Position numbers and translations under genes: made by a program
The notes under the pieces: generated by a model
Told to the model about the DNA's origin: nothing
The model's database searches: none
The model's input: the letters and a program-made list of their open reading frames with translations, nothing else
In this document: positions 1 through 9,132 of the stretch, in pieces
How the letters are laid out: each line of letters opens with the position of its first letter
How positions within the stretch are numbered: the stretch's first letter is position 1
NCBI RefSeq assembly: GCF_001815985.1
Contig: NZ_KV823538.1
Location: 1 to 64,000 of the forward strand
Source: Corynebacterium sp. HMSC27B11
GTDB taxonomy: Bacteria > Actinomycetota > Actinomycetes > Mycobacteriales > Mycobacteriaceae
Length of the DNA: 64,000 nucleotides
Reading direction: 5' to 3'

Positions 1-130
1 AAACCAGTCCAACTTTCGGGGGCTAGTTCAATCCCCCCTGCACAGTCCCCGCACAGTGCGGCTTCACTTGCTCGCATAGCCCCACGCAACGTTTGTGACG
101 GGAGTGGCAAAAGTGAAATGTGTCCTGCGT

Positions 131-136
131 TATAAT
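131..136 (+). promoter_or_regulatory. -10 box of glnX (leaderless start)
   Basis: A perfect TATAAT lies six bases before the ATG at 143, so transcription should begin at or next to the A of that ATG. No Shine-Dalgarno sequence precedes it and no clear -35 box is seen. The first 130 bases hold no gene that I can support. They contain only a small G5/C6 hairpin at about 18-38, which may belong to the end of whatever lies upstream. Confidence 0.6.
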
Positions 137-142
137 CAGGCC

Positions 143-1564
143 ATGTCTGCGCCGCTCTATGCCGATGCCGATCGGTGGATGGATCGTGACGACTCGCCCG
201 CCGGCGGTCGCACGGTCCGCGGCCTCATTGCCCCAGCCATGGCGCTGCCCAAGCGCTTCCTCAACTTCATCTCCACCACGCCCGGGATCCTGACGATCAT
301 TTCCTTCCTGCTCGTCGCCGCGATCCTCGCCGCCGGTGGCGCGATGGCGCTGAGCTCCACCTGGCGGCAGAACGACCTCAACACCCTAGTCAGCCGCACC
401 GAACCGCTCTCCAACGCGGCCCAGGAACTCTTCAACTCCCTCTCCGTCGCGGACTCCGCCGCCACCACGGAGTTCCTCGAAACCAAGGAACAGAGCTCCA
501 CCCAGTCGCAGAGCTACGACCGGCACATCGCCAACGCCAGCCAGGAGATCATCAAGGCCTCCGCCGGAATCGACAACGTCGACTCCCGTGAGATGGAGCT
601 CGTCCTCCAGCTGCAGACGGATCTGCCCCGCTACGTCGAGCTCGTCTCCGAAGCGAGCGCGAACGACCGCTTCCGCAACCCCGTCGGTGCGTCCTACCTG
701 ACCCAGGCCTCCCACCTGATGCAGCGGACCATGCTGCCCGCCGCCGAGGAGCTGTACACCATCACCTCCACGCAGGTCAGCGAGCAGCAACGCCACGTGA
801 TCTCGCCGATGTGGTTCCCGCTCTCCGGGCTCATCGCCGCGGTCGTGCTGCTGACCATCGCGCAGCTGTGGCTCTCGGCCAACACCAACCGCGTATTCAA
901 CATCGGCTACCTGATCGCCACGATGCTCATGGTCATCGCCCTGCTCGTAGCGTCCATCAGCGCGGGCTGGACCTGGAAGGCCGGAACCAACTGGATCCAG
1001 TCCTCCATGGGCCCGCTCGAAACACTCACCCAGCAGCGCATCGCCGCCCAGCAGGCCCGCACCGGCGAAGCGCTGGGCCTGGTGCAGCGCAGCTACGGCG
1101 ACGACAACCAGGAGGAATTCTCCAGGACCATCGCCCGGATCGACAACGAGCTCGAGTCCATCCGCGACTCCGTAGTCTCCCCACACCGCATCGTCCTGGC
1201 CCTCGAGCACCTCCAGAAATGGGACGCCGCCCACGCCGTCATGGTCTACGAACTGCAGCACGGCAACTTCAAGGCCGCCTCCGCCGCCGCCCTGGGCTCC
1301 CCATCCGACGACGACCAGCAGGCCGTCGTCGCGAACTCCAACCGCTCCCCCAAGGACGTCCAACTCGACCTACGCACCAGCTACACGCTCTTCGACGAGG
1401 AGCTGCAGGAGCTGATCAGCGAGTCCCGCGAGCAGCTGCGCGACGTGCTCACCGCAGGGCAGTCGGCCGCACAGCGGACCGCGACGATCGTCGCCATCAT
1501 GACCGCCGTCGCCGCGATCGCCACGCTCGCCGGCACCAGGCCGAGGGTGAGGGAGTACCTGTGA
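143..1564 (+). CDS. glnX: GlnX-like membrane protein of the PknG signalling system
   Basis: Membrane protein of 473 residues, first gene of the glnX-glnH-pknG operon typical of mycobacteria and corynebacteria. Four hydrophobic segments are visible: one near residue 45, two in the middle (about 230-250 and 270-290) and one at the C-terminus. They enclose two long polar, helix-rich regions that would lie outside the membrane, a layout like a sensor receptor. In mycobacteria GlnX is thought to relay the amino-acid signal from lipoprotein GlnH to kinase PknG; that role is taken from the family. A GTG at 95 would add 16 residues, but the TATAAT box six bases before ATG 143 favours a leaderless start here. 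The stop codon overlaps the glnH start (TGATG), which implies translational coupling. Confidence 0.85.
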   Translation: MSAPLYADADRWMDRDDSPAGGRTVRGLIAPAMALPKRFLNFISTTPGILTIISFLLVAAILAAGGAMALSSTWRQNDLNTLVSRTEPLSNAAQELFNSLSVADSAATTEFLETKEQSSTQSQSYDRHIANASQEIIKASAGIDNVDSREMELVLQLQTDLPRYVELVSEASANDRFRNPVGASYLTQASHLMQRTMLPAAEELYTITSTQVSEQQRHVISPMWFPLSGLIAAVVLLTIAQLWLSANTNRVFNIGYLIATMLMVIALLVASISAGWTWKAGTNWIQSSMGPLETLTQQRIAAQQARTGEALGLVQRSYGDDNQEEFSRTIARIDNELESIRDSVVSPHRIVLALEHLQKWDAAHAVMVYELQHGNFKAASAAALGSPSDDDQQAVVANSNRSPKDVQLDLRTSYTLFDEELQELISESREQLRDVLTAGQSAAQRTATIVAIMTAVAAIATLAGTRPRVREYL

Positions 1565-2712
1565 TGATCAACACCAACCGCCGCAACGCCCGCGCAGGCC
1601 GCTCCCGCCTGCGCCGGAGCACCGCCGCACTCCTCGGCACCACGACCCTGCTCACCGGCTGTGCCACCACTCCGACCAGCCCGTCCTGGCCGATCGTGGC
1701 CCGCGAGCCCGACGCCGACCTGCCCGCGCAGGCGCGCATCTACGACACCGCAGACCTCGAGCCCGTCCACACCGAATACGCGGAACCCCTCGGCTCCCTG
1801 GCCCCCACCGCAGCCAGTGTGAAGGAGAACGTGCCGAATATCTCCAAGCGCGGCCGCCTCATCGTGGGCGTGGCGCAGTCCCTCTACCGGCTGGGATACC
1901 GGGACCCGGAGAGCTCCGACCTGATCGGCTTCGAGGTCGATCTCGCCCGCGAGATCGCCCGCGATATCTTCGGCGACCCCGACAAGGTGGAATTCCGCTA
2001 CGTGGAATCCCGCCACCGCGAGGACGCCCTCCGCACCGGCGACGTGGACCTCGTGCTGCGCACCATGACCACCACGCGGGAACGCCAGAAGGCGCTGGAG
2101 TTCTCCATCCCCTACCTGCACATCGAGGAGCGCCTACTAACGCAGAAGGGCTCCGGCATCGAATCTGTCGCCGACCTCAAAAACAAGACCGTCTGCGCCT
2201 CCCAGGACTTCCCGCCCGGCATGGTGGCCCACCACCTCCACCCCAAGCGCATCCTGCAGACCCGCACGTGGACCGATTGCCTCATGGCCATGCAGCAGGG
2301 GCAGGTGGACGCCATCTACTCCGACGACGCGATCCTCTCCGGGCTCGCCGCCCAGGACCCGGACACCCATCTCATCGGAGCATCCCTGGGCGAGGGCTAC
2401 TACGGCGTGGCCATGGCACCATCCGGCAAGGTCGTGGGGCCCGGCGCGGAGTCCCTCGACGAGGACGACGAGCACGTGAGCTGGCAGAGCGAGGGGCTCA
2501 CCCGGCAGGTCAACCGCACCCTCGAGCGGCTGCGGGACACCGGGGAGCTGAACCGGATGTATAAGCACTGGCTCGAGCAGTACCTGGGGCCCGCGCGAGA
2601 GCTGCCCGCCCGCTACCGCACGCCAGAGGAATCCGCTGCGTTGAAGAAGGAACGCGAGGAATACAACAGGGAGCAGATTCCGGGCATCGAGGAAGAGAAG
2701 GGAGGCGAGTAG
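1564..2712 (+). CDS. glnH: GlnH amino-acid-binding lipoprotein
   Basis: Extracytoplasmic solute-binding protein of 382 residues, ABC-transporter family 3 (glutamine/glutamate/aspartate type). The N-terminus is arginine-rich and leads into a lipobox (LLTGC) with the lipidated cysteine at residue 33. The binding fold starts near residue 95 and carries recognisable family stretches such as LIGFEVDLAREIA and GDVDLVLRTMT. No transporter permease or ATPase lies beside it; its neighbours are glnX and pknG. This fits the known actinobacterial arrangement in which GlnH senses extracellular aspartate/glutamate and signals to PknG. The ATG at 1564 overlaps the glnX stop by one base. The last 40 residues are charged and probably unstructured. 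Confidence 0.9.
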   Translation: MINTNRRNARAGRSRLRRSTAALLGTTTLLTGCATTPTSPSWPIVAREPDADLPAQARIYDTADLEPVHTEYAEPLGSLAPTAASVKENVPNISKRGRLIVGVAQSLYRLGYRDPESSDLIGFEVDLAREIARDIFGDPDKVEFRYVESRHREDALRTGDVDLVLRTMTTTRERQKALEFSIPYLHIEERLLTQKGSGIESVADLKNKTVCASQDFPPGMVAHHLHPKRILQTRTWTDCLMAMQQGQVDAIYSDDAILSGLAAQDPDTHLIGASLGEGYYGVAMAPSGKVVGPGAESLDEDDEHVSWQSEGLTRQVNRTLERLRDTGELNRMYKHWLEQYLGPARELPARYRTPEESAALKKEREEYNREQIPGIEEEKGGE

Positions 2713-2715
2713 AAG

Positions 2716-5304
2716 ATGAGCGAGAAGGACGCAGCAGAGCCGAAGGTCCCGGAGCAGGACCGCAACGTGGACCCGGATGCCGGGCCACCAACCGAGGCCG
2801 TGGACCGCACCGAACCGGACGCAGCGACCGGGCCTGACGTCGTCACCGGCGGCACCGCGGAGCACCCGGAACCGGACGTGACCACCGGCCCGGCGACCGA
2901 ACCCGGCGCCGCGAGGAAGGACGAGGGCGACGGCGACGGTGGCACCGAGGCCGTCGTCTTCGACCCCTTCGCCGACGACGATGACGAGGAAGAATTCGAC
3001 CTCGCGGACCTCGGCGACCTCTCCGACCTCATCGAACCCGGCAGCACCGCCCAAGGGCGCAGCCAGGCTGACGTCCCCACCTCCGCCACCGAGGTCGGCA
3101 GCAGTACCAGCGGAGCGACCACCGACCCCGTCAAAGTCGACTCCGGGGAACGCTCCCGCCGGGAGGCGCTCTCCACCTTCCGCGAGCTGCGTGGCGCGGC
3201 GCGCGAGGGCAAGAACGTCGCCGACGGCATGGTCCACCTGCCGTTCATCACACCCACCGTCCCCGAAGAAGCGATCATTGACCCCAGCGCGGCCATCGCG
3301 AAGGGCATCGACCCTCCCACGCTGAAGGCCGGGGACCTCATCGCAGGACAATACGAAATCCTGGGCCCCATCGCCCACGGCGGCCTGGGATGGATCTACA
3401 TCGCGACCGACCACAACGTCGCGAACCGCTACGTCGTCCTCAAGGGCCTGATGGCGACCGAGAACGAGCACGAACGCGCCGTCGCCGACTCCGAACGCGC
3501 CTTCCTCGCGGACATCACCCACCCCGGCATCGTGAAGATTTTCAACTTCATCGACGATCCTCGCTCCCCCGGCGGATTCATCGTCATGGAGTTCGTGGGC
3601 GGGCCGTCTCTGCGCGAACGGCGCCGCGAATCCCCCGACAACACGCTGCCGGTAGACATCGCCATCGGCTACATGCTGGAGGTTCTGCCCGCCCTGGACT
3701 ACCTGCACTCCCGCGGGGTGGTCTACAACGACCTCAAGCCCGACAACATCATCATCACCGAGGACCAGGTCAAGCTCATCGACCTCGGCGCGGTCAGCGG
3801 CATCGGGGCGTACGGGCACATCTTCGGCACCAAGGGCTTCCAGGCGCCCGAGATCGCCAGCACCGGGCCGACCGTGGCCAGCGATATTTACACGGTGGGG
3901 CGGACGTTGGCCTCGCTGGTCGTGAACCTGCCCATCACCGATGGCGCCTACGATCCCGAGCTGCCCACCCCGGAGGAGGAACCGCTGTTCCAGCGGTATA
4001 TGTCCCTCTACCGGCTGCTGCTGCGGGCCACCGACCCGGACCCGAATAAGCGCTTCAGCTCCGCGGTCACGCTCGCGAACCAGATGGTCGGCGTGCTGCG
4101 CGAGGTGCTGGCGATCCGGGATCGGGTGCAGCACGCGCACCTGGACACCCGCTTCACCGCGCAGCGCTCCACCTACGGCACGAAGCACATGCTTTTCCGC
4201 ACCGACCAGCTCATCGACGGCATCCCGCGGTCCGTGGAGATCGCTGCCTCGGAGGTCATCGCGGCACTCCCACTGCCGCTGACCGAACCGAGCGATCCCG
4301 GCGCGTCGCTGCTCTCCGCTGCGCGCTACACGGAGCCCGGGGAAGTGCTGGACACGCTGGAGTCCGCGGCCAAGCAGCCCCAGATGTCCAGCTCCGTGGA
4401 GATCCCGCTGACGATGGTGCGGGCGCGGCTGGACATGGGGCAGGCCCAGGAGGCGCAGGACAAGCTCGACGAGGTGCAGGACTGGCTGGGCGGAGACTGG
4501 CGCTTCCGGTGGCTCTCCGGTGTCGCAGCACTCCTGCGCAGCGACTTCGTGACCGCGCAGTACCACTTCAACGAGGTGCTGCACCTGCTGCCCGGCGAGC
4601 CGGCGCCGAAGTTGGCGCTCGCGGCGACGAACGAGCTGCTTATGCAGCAGCAGGGGGTCAACACCACCAAGCTGCTGGACGACGAGACCGCCCAGCTGGG
4701 TGCGATGCTCTCCTATGCCTACCGCACGCCGATCACCGAGGATGTGAAGGTGCCGCCGGCGCGGCACTTGTCTCAGGAGCCCGCCACACTGCGGATGCAG
4801 ACGATGCGACTGTACGGGCTGGTGTGGGCCACGAACCCCACGACCGTGTCTTCCGCCTTTGGTCTTGCGCGGCAGCTGACCGCTGAAGGGCTGGTGGACG
4901 CCGCGGTCGGCGTGCTGGACCGGGTGCCGCTGGCCTCGCGCCACCACCGGTTGGCGCGGCTGACCAGCATTCTCATGCTGATCAGCGACCGGAGTAGGCT
5001 CTCGGAGTCCCGGATCCGGCGCGCGGCGCGGCGGTTGGAGATCATGCCGACGAACGAGCCGCGGATGCAGCAGGTCCGCCTCGCGGTGATGCTGGCAGGG
5101 CTGAACTGGATTTACATCAATAAGAAGAAGGGCAACGACGTGAGCAGCGAAAGCCCGCTCTTCGACGTGCCATTCACGGAGCGAGGGCTGCGGCTGGGGC
5201 TGGAGCAGGGGCTGCGGATGCTGGCGCGGCAGGCACAGTTTGATCTGCACCGCTTCCGCCTGGTGGATATGGCGAATATGATCCGCCCGCGCACCTGGTT
5301 CTGA
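2716..5304 (+). CDS. pknG: Serine/threonine protein kinase PknG
   Basis: Cytosolic Ser/Thr kinase of 862 residues that phosphorylates the FHA protein OdhI/GarA and so controls 2-oxoglutarate dehydrogenase flux (family knowledge). Order of parts: an acidic, disordered N-terminus (about 1-170); a kinase domain (about 200-470) with glycine loop AHGGLGWIY, ATP-anchoring Lys243 (VVLKG), catalytic Asp339 in VYNDLKPDN and the DFG equivalent DLG at 356; then a C-terminal TPR region (about 490-862). Mycobacterial PknG has an N-terminal rubredoxin module with two CxxC pairs; I find no cysteine at all in this protein, so that redox module is absent, as reported for corynebacterial PknG. The protein is longer than the mycobacterial one because of the acidic tail. 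It starts 3 bases after glnH, so it is in the same operon. Confidence 0.95.
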   Translation: MSEKDAAEPKVPEQDRNVDPDAGPPTEAVDRTEPDAATGPDVVTGGTAEHPEPDVTTGPATEPGAARKDEGDGDGGTEAVVFDPFADDDDEEEFDLADLGDLSDLIEPGSTAQGRSQADVPTSATEVGSSTSGATTDPVKVDSGERSRREALSTFRELRGAAREGKNVADGMVHLPFITPTVPEEAIIDPSAAIAKGIDPPTLKAGDLIAGQYEILGPIAHGGLGWIYIATDHNVANRYVVLKGLMATENEHERAVADSERAFLADITHPGIVKIFNFIDDPRSPGGFIVMEFVGGPSLRERRRESPDNTLPVDIAIGYMLEVLPALDYLHSRGVVYNDLKPDNIIITEDQVKLIDLGAVSGIGAYGHIFGTKGFQAPEIASTGPTVASDIYTVGRTLASLVVNLPITDGAYDPELPTPEEEPLFQRYMSLYRLLLRATDPDPNKRFSSAVTLANQMVGVLREVLAIRDRVQHAHLDTRFTAQRSTYGTKHMLFRTDQLIDGIPRSVEIAASEVIAALPLPLTEPSDPGASLLSAARYTEPGEVLDTLESAAKQPQMSSSVEIPLTMVRARLDMGQAQEAQDKLDEVQDWLGGDWRFRWLSGVAALLRSDFVTAQYHFNEVLHLLPGEPAPKLALAATNELLMQQQGVNTTKLLDDETAQLGAMLSYAYRTPITEDVKVPPARHLSQEPATLRMQTMRLYGLVWATNPTTVSSAFGLARQLTAEGLVDAAVGVLDRVPLASRHHRLARLTSILMLISDRSRLSESRIRRAARRLEIMPTNEPRMQQVRLAVMLAGLNWIYINKKKGNDVSSESPLFDVPFTERGLRLGLEQGLRMLARQAQFDLHRFRLVDMANMIRPRTWF

Positions 5305-5337
5305 TGCGCTTAGCGCGCTCCCACCGAGGCGCTCGCC

Positions 5338-5343
5338 TAGGAT
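5338..5343 (+). promoter_or_regulatory. -10 box of modA
   Basis: TAGGAT is followed by seven bases and then the modA ATG at 5351. The same spacing recurs before several genes in this window and fits a leaderless transcript. The AGGA inside the box could also act as a Shine-Dalgarno if transcription starts further upstream. Confidence 0.45.
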
Positions 5344-5350
5344 CAGACCC

Positions 5351-6223
5351 ATGATGATCCGCTCGGCACGCCGCGCCACCGGTCGCGGCCTCGCACGCGG
5401 TGCCACCCGTCGCGCGCCGCATCGCACCACGCGCCGCACGTCGCGCTTCGTGGCCGCGCTCGCCGCTGCACTCGCGGGGATGCTCGCGCTCGCCGCTTGC
5501 TCCTCGGAGAACGCTTCGAACGGGCCCCTGCGTGTCTTCGCCGCGGCCTCGCTGAGCGTTGCCGGCGATGACCTGCTGGAGCTCTACGCCGCCGAGCACG
5601 ACGGCCAGCAGATTGAATGGAACTTCGCTGGCTCCTCCGCCCTCGTCCGCCAGATCGAGCAGGGCTCCCCGGCCGATGCGTTCATCTCCGCTGACGAGAA
5701 GAACATGGACAAGGCCCTGAAGCTGCCGGAGTTCAGCAACGTCACGGACCGCGAGGAGCCGCGCATCGTCGCCACCAACCAGCTCGTCCTGGCCGTCGCA
5801 GAAAACCCCAAGACCCAGATCAACTCTCTCGAGGACCTAGCCAAGGGCGCGCGCGTCGCCATCTGCGCCCCGGAGGTCCCGTGCGGCACCCTCGCCCACG
5901 AGGCGCTGAAGAAGGCCGGCACCCCAATCGAGCTGCAGAACCCCTCCGAAGAGGCCAACGTCTCGAACGTCGCCACCAAGGTCGCCACCGGCCAGGTGGA
6001 CGCGGGCTTTATCTACGCCTCCGACGCCGCCGCCATCCAGCGCCAGGGCAAGAAGATCACCACCCTGCCGGCCGAGCACGTTTCCCCGAATAAGTACCCC
6101 GCTGCCAGCACGGATGCCGGGGCGAATCACTCCGCCACCGAGTTCGTCCGCTGGCTCGCCTCCCCAGAAGCCCAGCGCATCCTCGCTGAGCACGGCTTCG
6201 GCCCTGGAGAGTCCGAAGAGTGA
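5351..6223 (+). CDS. modA: Molybdate ABC transporter substrate-binding lipoprotein ModA
   Basis: Periplasmic-type binding protein of 290 residues for molybdate/tungstate. A very arginine-rich N-terminus leads into a lipobox (LALAAC) with the lipidated cysteine at residue 50. The mature part begins with the ModA-typical VFAAASL stretch and continues with GSSALVRQIEQGSPADAF, the oxyanion-binding region. The gene overlaps modB by 4 bases (GTGA). The following moaC and moaB-moaE genes support a role in molybdenum cofactor supply. An alternative ATG lies one codon downstream. Confidence 0.92.
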   Translation: MMIRSARRATGRGLARGATRRAPHRTTRRTSRFVAALAAALAGMLALAACSSENASNGPLRVFAAASLSVAGDDLLELYAAEHDGQQIEWNFAGSSALVRQIEQGSPADAFISADEKNMDKALKLPEFSNVTDREEPRIVATNQLVLAVAENPKTQINSLEDLAKGARVAICAPEVPCGTLAHEALKKAGTPIELQNPSEEANVSNVATKVATGQVDAGFIYASDAAAIQRQGKKITTLPAEHVSPNKYPAASTDAGANHSATEFVRWLASPEAQRILAEHGFGPGESEE

Positions 6224-7026
6224 GCACACGCGCCTTCCCCCTCTGGACACTCGCGCTAGCAGTCCCGGCCTTCGCGCTGATCGCGGGCCCGATGCTGGGG
6301 CTGCTGCTCAACATTCCGTGGCCGAAGGCGCTGCAGCTCGTCACCGCCCCTGAGGTGCTGACCTCGCTGGGGCTCTCGCTGTCCACCGCCGCGATCGCCA
6401 CCGCGCTCTCCGGGCTATTCGGTGTCCCTCTGGCGCTGTGGCTCGCTCGCCTCCAGCGCCGCCGCCCGGGGTTGTCGCAGCTCATCCAGCTCGCTGTTTA
6501 CGCCCCGCTGGTGCTCTCCCCCGTGGTCAGCGGCCTGGCACTCGTGTTTTTCTGGGGACGTCCCGGCCTGCTTGGCCCCTTGCTGGATCGCGCGGGCTGG
6601 TCGGTCGCCTACACGACGTTGGGAGTCGTGGTGGTGCAGGTTTTCGTCGCCCTCCCCTTCGTCGTCGCGACCGCGGTAACGGCGCTGCGCTCGGTTCCGG
6701 ATTCCGTTCAGGACGCCGCCGCCGTGGACGGCGCGAGCAGGTCCGAGGCGCTGCGGTTGATCATTCTGCCGATCGCGTGGCCGGGGATTGCAGTGGGATT
6801 GGTGTTGGCCTTCGCCCGCTCGCTGGGCGAGTACGGGGCTACGTTGACCTTTGCCGGTAATGTCGCCGGCCGGACCCGCACCCTGCCGCTGCTCATCGAG
6901 TTGGGCTTGAGCTCCAACGATATGGACTGCGCGCTGGGGGCCTGCCTGGTGTTGCTGGCGGTGTACGTCCTGGTCGTAGGCGGTATCGCTGGGCTGCGCC
7001 TGGTGCAGCCCAGCCGCCGTGGCTAA
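6220..7026 (+). CDS. modB: Molybdate ABC transporter permease ModB
   Basis: Integral membrane permease of 268 residues with about six hydrophobic segments. The cytoplasmic EAA loop that docks the ATPase is visible near residue 165 (DAAAVDGASRSEALRLIILP), followed by the typical ARSLGEYGATLTFAGN stretch of ModB/CysT-type permeases. The GTG start overlaps the modA stop, so the two are translationally coupled. No ModC ATPase gene follows: the next gene is moaC after a gap of about 70 bases. The transporter must therefore borrow an ATPase encoded elsewhere. I see no fused ATP-binding domain. Confidence 0.9.
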   Translation: MSTRAFPLWTLALAVPAFALIAGPMLGLLLNIPWPKALQLVTAPEVLTSLGLSLSTAAIATALSGLFGVPLALWLARLQRRRPGLSQLIQLAVYAPLVLSPVVSGLALVFFWGRPGLLGPLLDRAGWSVAYTTLGVVVVQVFVALPFVVATAVTALRSVPDSVQDAAAVDGASRSEALRLIILPIAWPGIAVGLVLAFARSLGEYGATLTFAGNVAGRTRTLPLLIELGLSSNDMDCALGACLVLLAVYVLVVGGIAGLRLVQPSRRG

Positions 7027-7094
7027 GGCGTGTCTGCCGCGAAAGTTAAGCTGTCTAGCGAAAGCTAATTCTTGCCCCAAGGAGTGTGGAGAAT

Positions 7095-7607
7095 ATGTCC
7101 GACCCGCAGCCGCAGCTGACGCATGTGCGCGGTGATGGCTCCGCCCACATGGTGGACGTCACCGCCAAGTCCGAGACCACCCGCACCGCGACGGCGGAGG
7201 GCTTCCTGCGGACGCGGGAGGACGTCCTCGCCATGATCTTCCAGGACGGCGACGGCGACCAGGCCGGACTGCCGAAGGGAGATGCGCTGCCTGTGGCGCG
7301 AGTCGCCGGGATCATGGGTGCGAAGAAGACCCCGGAGATTATTCCGCTGTGCCACCCACTCCCGCTGGGCAAGATCACCATTGACTTCGAGAAAGTCACC
7401 GATCCCGCCCCTGCCGTGCGGATTCTCGCAACGGTGAAGACCCGCGGTGTCACCGGTGTCGAGATGGAGGCGCTCACCGCCGTGAGCAGCGCGGCTCTGA
7501 CGGTGTACGACATGATCAAGGCCGTGGATAAGCACGCCGAGATCACGGGCCTGCGGGTGCTGGCGAAGGCCGGCGGCAAGTCCGGGGATTGGAGCGTTAA
7601 TGACTAG
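7095..7607 (+). CDS. moaC: Cyclic pyranopterin monophosphate synthase MoaC
   Basis: Enzyme of 170 residues for the second half of the first step of molybdenum cofactor synthesis, turning the 3',8-cyclo-GTP made by MoaA into cPMP. Family motifs are clear: [15 protein letters not shown] and [12 protein letters not shown], which hold active-site residues, and the C-terminal GGKSGDW. A strong Shine-Dalgarno (AAGGAG, 7079-7084) sits ten bases before ATG 7095. The in-frame GTG at 7086 is only one base from it, so 7095 is chosen. The gene overlaps moaB-moaE by 8 bases. MoaA and MoaD are not in the window. Confidence 0.95.
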   Translation: MSDPQPQLTHVRGDGSAHMVDVTAKSETTRTATAEGFLRTREDVLAMIFQDGDGDQAGLPKGDALPVARVAGIMGAKKTPEIIPLCHPLPLGKITIDFEKVTDPAPAVRILATVKTRGVTGVEMEALTAVSSAALTVYDMIKAVDKHAEITGLRVLAKAGGKSGDWSVND

Positions 7608-8766
7608 CACGGAATCGGCGCAGGAACTCCGGGCGAGGAACGCCGGCCGCACGGGGCTGGTGATCGTCGCGTCCACCCGGGCGGCCGCCGGCGAGTACGA
7701 GGACCGCTCCGGCATCATCGCTGTGGAGTGGCTGCGGGAACGGGGCATCGACACCCCGGATGCGCTGATCGTCGCCGACGCGGACGTCCCCGCAGTCATC
7801 GATCAGCTCTTCACCGGCGACGGGAGCACGGGAGTTGCGGGTGCCGGTGCCGGTAACCTCCCGGAGCTCGACGCACTACCCGACGTGGTGCTCACTTCCG
7901 GGGGCACCGGGATCTCCCCCAGTGACGTCACCGTGGATGCGGTGGAGCGCGTGCTCACTCGCCCACTGCCGGGCATCGCCGCTGAGTTCTTCCGGGTCGG
8001 AGGGGCCAAGGTGCCGACGGCGATCCTCTCCCGCTGCGTCGCCGGGATCGTCGACCGCCCCAAACCGGCCTTCGTGATGACGCTGCCCGGGTCCCGCGGC
8101 GGGGTGCGTGATGGGCTGGAGGTGCTGGACGGGGTGCTCGAGCACCTGCTGGACCAGCTCGCGGGTGGCGGCGACCACGAGGCCAAGGCTGCACAAGCCC
8201 CGACGGCAGAAGCTTCACCACCTGCGCCCACGCACGTTCCTGAGTCAAGCGCTGCCGAGCAGAACCACACGCTGCACGGGAGCGGCTGCTGCCACAGACC
8301 AGCCGTCCCCGATCCGCCGCACGTCGCGGAACAGACGGGCGTCGTCGTCCACACTCGGATCACCGAGGAGCCGCTGGAATCGCTGCTCAGCTCGGCGAAG
8401 GACGTCACCGCCACCCCAGCGATGGGCGCAGTCAGCACCTTCGAGGGTGTGGTGCGCGACCACGATGGTGGCGAGCTCGTCGACACCCTGACCTATAGCT
8501 GCCACCCCAGCGCGGCGCACGTGCTGCGGGAAGTGGTGGAAGAGGTCGTGGCCACCCACCCCGACGTCCGCGCCTGGGTGGCTCACCGCACCGGACCGCT
8601 GGAGATCGGTGACCTGGCGTTCCTCGTGATCGTCGCCGCTGCGCACCGCGGCCCAGCCTTCGCCGCCACCGCGGAGCTGGCCGACCAGGTTAAGGCGCGG
8701 GTGCCGATCTGGAAGGAGCAAAAACTCCGCAGCGGGGCCACCACCTGGGTCGGGCTCGATAGCTAA
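7600..8766 (+). CDS. MoaB-MoaE fusion, molybdopterin biosynthesis
   Basis: Two-domain protein of 388 residues. Residues about 15-190 form a MoaB/Mog-type molybdopterin adenylyltransferase fold ([13 protein letters not shown], and [15 protein letters not shown]). A linker of about 60 residues rich in Ala, Pro and His, with a CC pair, follows. Residues about 250-388 are MoaE, the large subunit of molybdopterin synthase, with [25 protein letters not shown] and the conserved VPIWKEQ near the C-terminus. MoaE needs thiocarboxylated MoaD, which is not encoded here. The ATG overlaps the moaC stop by 8 bases. The last 13 codons have a diverged second copy at 10439-10480. Confidence 0.9.
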   Translation: MTSTESAQELRARNAGRTGLVIVASTRAAAGEYEDRSGIIAVEWLRERGIDTPDALIVADADVPAVIDQLFTGDGSTGVAGAGAGNLPELDALPDVVLTSGGTGISPSDVTVDAVERVLTRPLPGIAAEFFRVGGAKVPTAILSRCVAGIVDRPKPAFVMTLPGSRGGVRDGLEVLDGVLEHLLDQLAGGGDHEAKAAQAPTAEASPPAPTHVPESSAAEQNHTLHGSGCCHRPAVPDPPHVAEQTGVVVHTRITEEPLESLLSSAKDVTATPAMGAVSTFEGVVRDHDGGELVDTLTYSCHPSAAHVLREVVEEVVATHPDVRAWVAHRTGPLEIGDLAFLVIVAAAHRGPAFAATAELADQVKARVPIWKEQKLRSGATTWVGLDS

Positions 8767-8792
8767 AGCCCCGCAGCAGGGGCTGCGGGGCT
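8767..8792 (+). terminator. GC-rich hairpin after moaB-moaE
   Basis: A perfect 11-bp stem (AGCCCCGCAGC / GCTGCGGGGCT) with an AGGG loop begins right after the TAA stop. It lacks a T-run, so it may be a Rho-assisted or weak terminator. Confidence 0.6.
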
Positions 8793-8900
8793 GCAGGGCT
8801 GTGAGATGTGGGCGGGTCCCACCCTCGGGTTCCGGCGAGCCCCGCCTCGCTTGCCTCTCCTCTCCCCTTTTTCCGCTCCCGCGCGCCCTCCACCCCCACC

Positions 8901-8958
8901 GTTTTGCAGAGTTTAAGGTCGCAAAAGCCACAAAAACCGACATCAAACTCTGCAAAAC
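8901..8958. repeat. Inverted-repeat element, copy 1
   Basis: Arms GTTTTGCAGAGTTT (8901-8914) and AAACTCTGCAAAAC (8945-8958) are exact reverse complements around a 30-base spacer that begins AAGGTCGCAAAA. A near-identical element lies at 10506-10563 on the other side of the metallophosphoesterase gene. The rest of the 366-base gap between moaB-moaE and that gene (8767-9132) holds the hairpin at 8767-8792 and a pyrimidine-rich stretch; no further gene is seen there. Confidence 0.85.
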
Positions 8959-9132
8959 GCATATGAGAGTCGACCAAAAGCGGATAAGGGAGAGCGAATC
9001 ATGAAAGGCCAAGACCACACCCCTCAGCCGTGCCACCCCCCGCCCTGCGACACTTCATTCTGCGTTTGATTCCACGTCATCTCGGCGTCCTAACCTCTCG
9101 GATTGTCCAACAAAGCAGCGCAACAATCGGAG

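Noticed and set aside
18-45. GTTCAATCCCCC stretch resembling a tRNA T-loop near the window start
   Set aside because: The five bases before the loop (GCTAG) do not pair with the five after it (CCCCC), and there is no acceptor stem or CCA. It is only a small G/C hairpin.
2137-5439. An 1100-codon open frame on the minus strand opposite pknG
   Set aside because: It is a shadow frame of high-GC coding sequence: its composition is Arg/His/Pro-rich and it lies over glnH, pknG and modA, which have clear family motifs.
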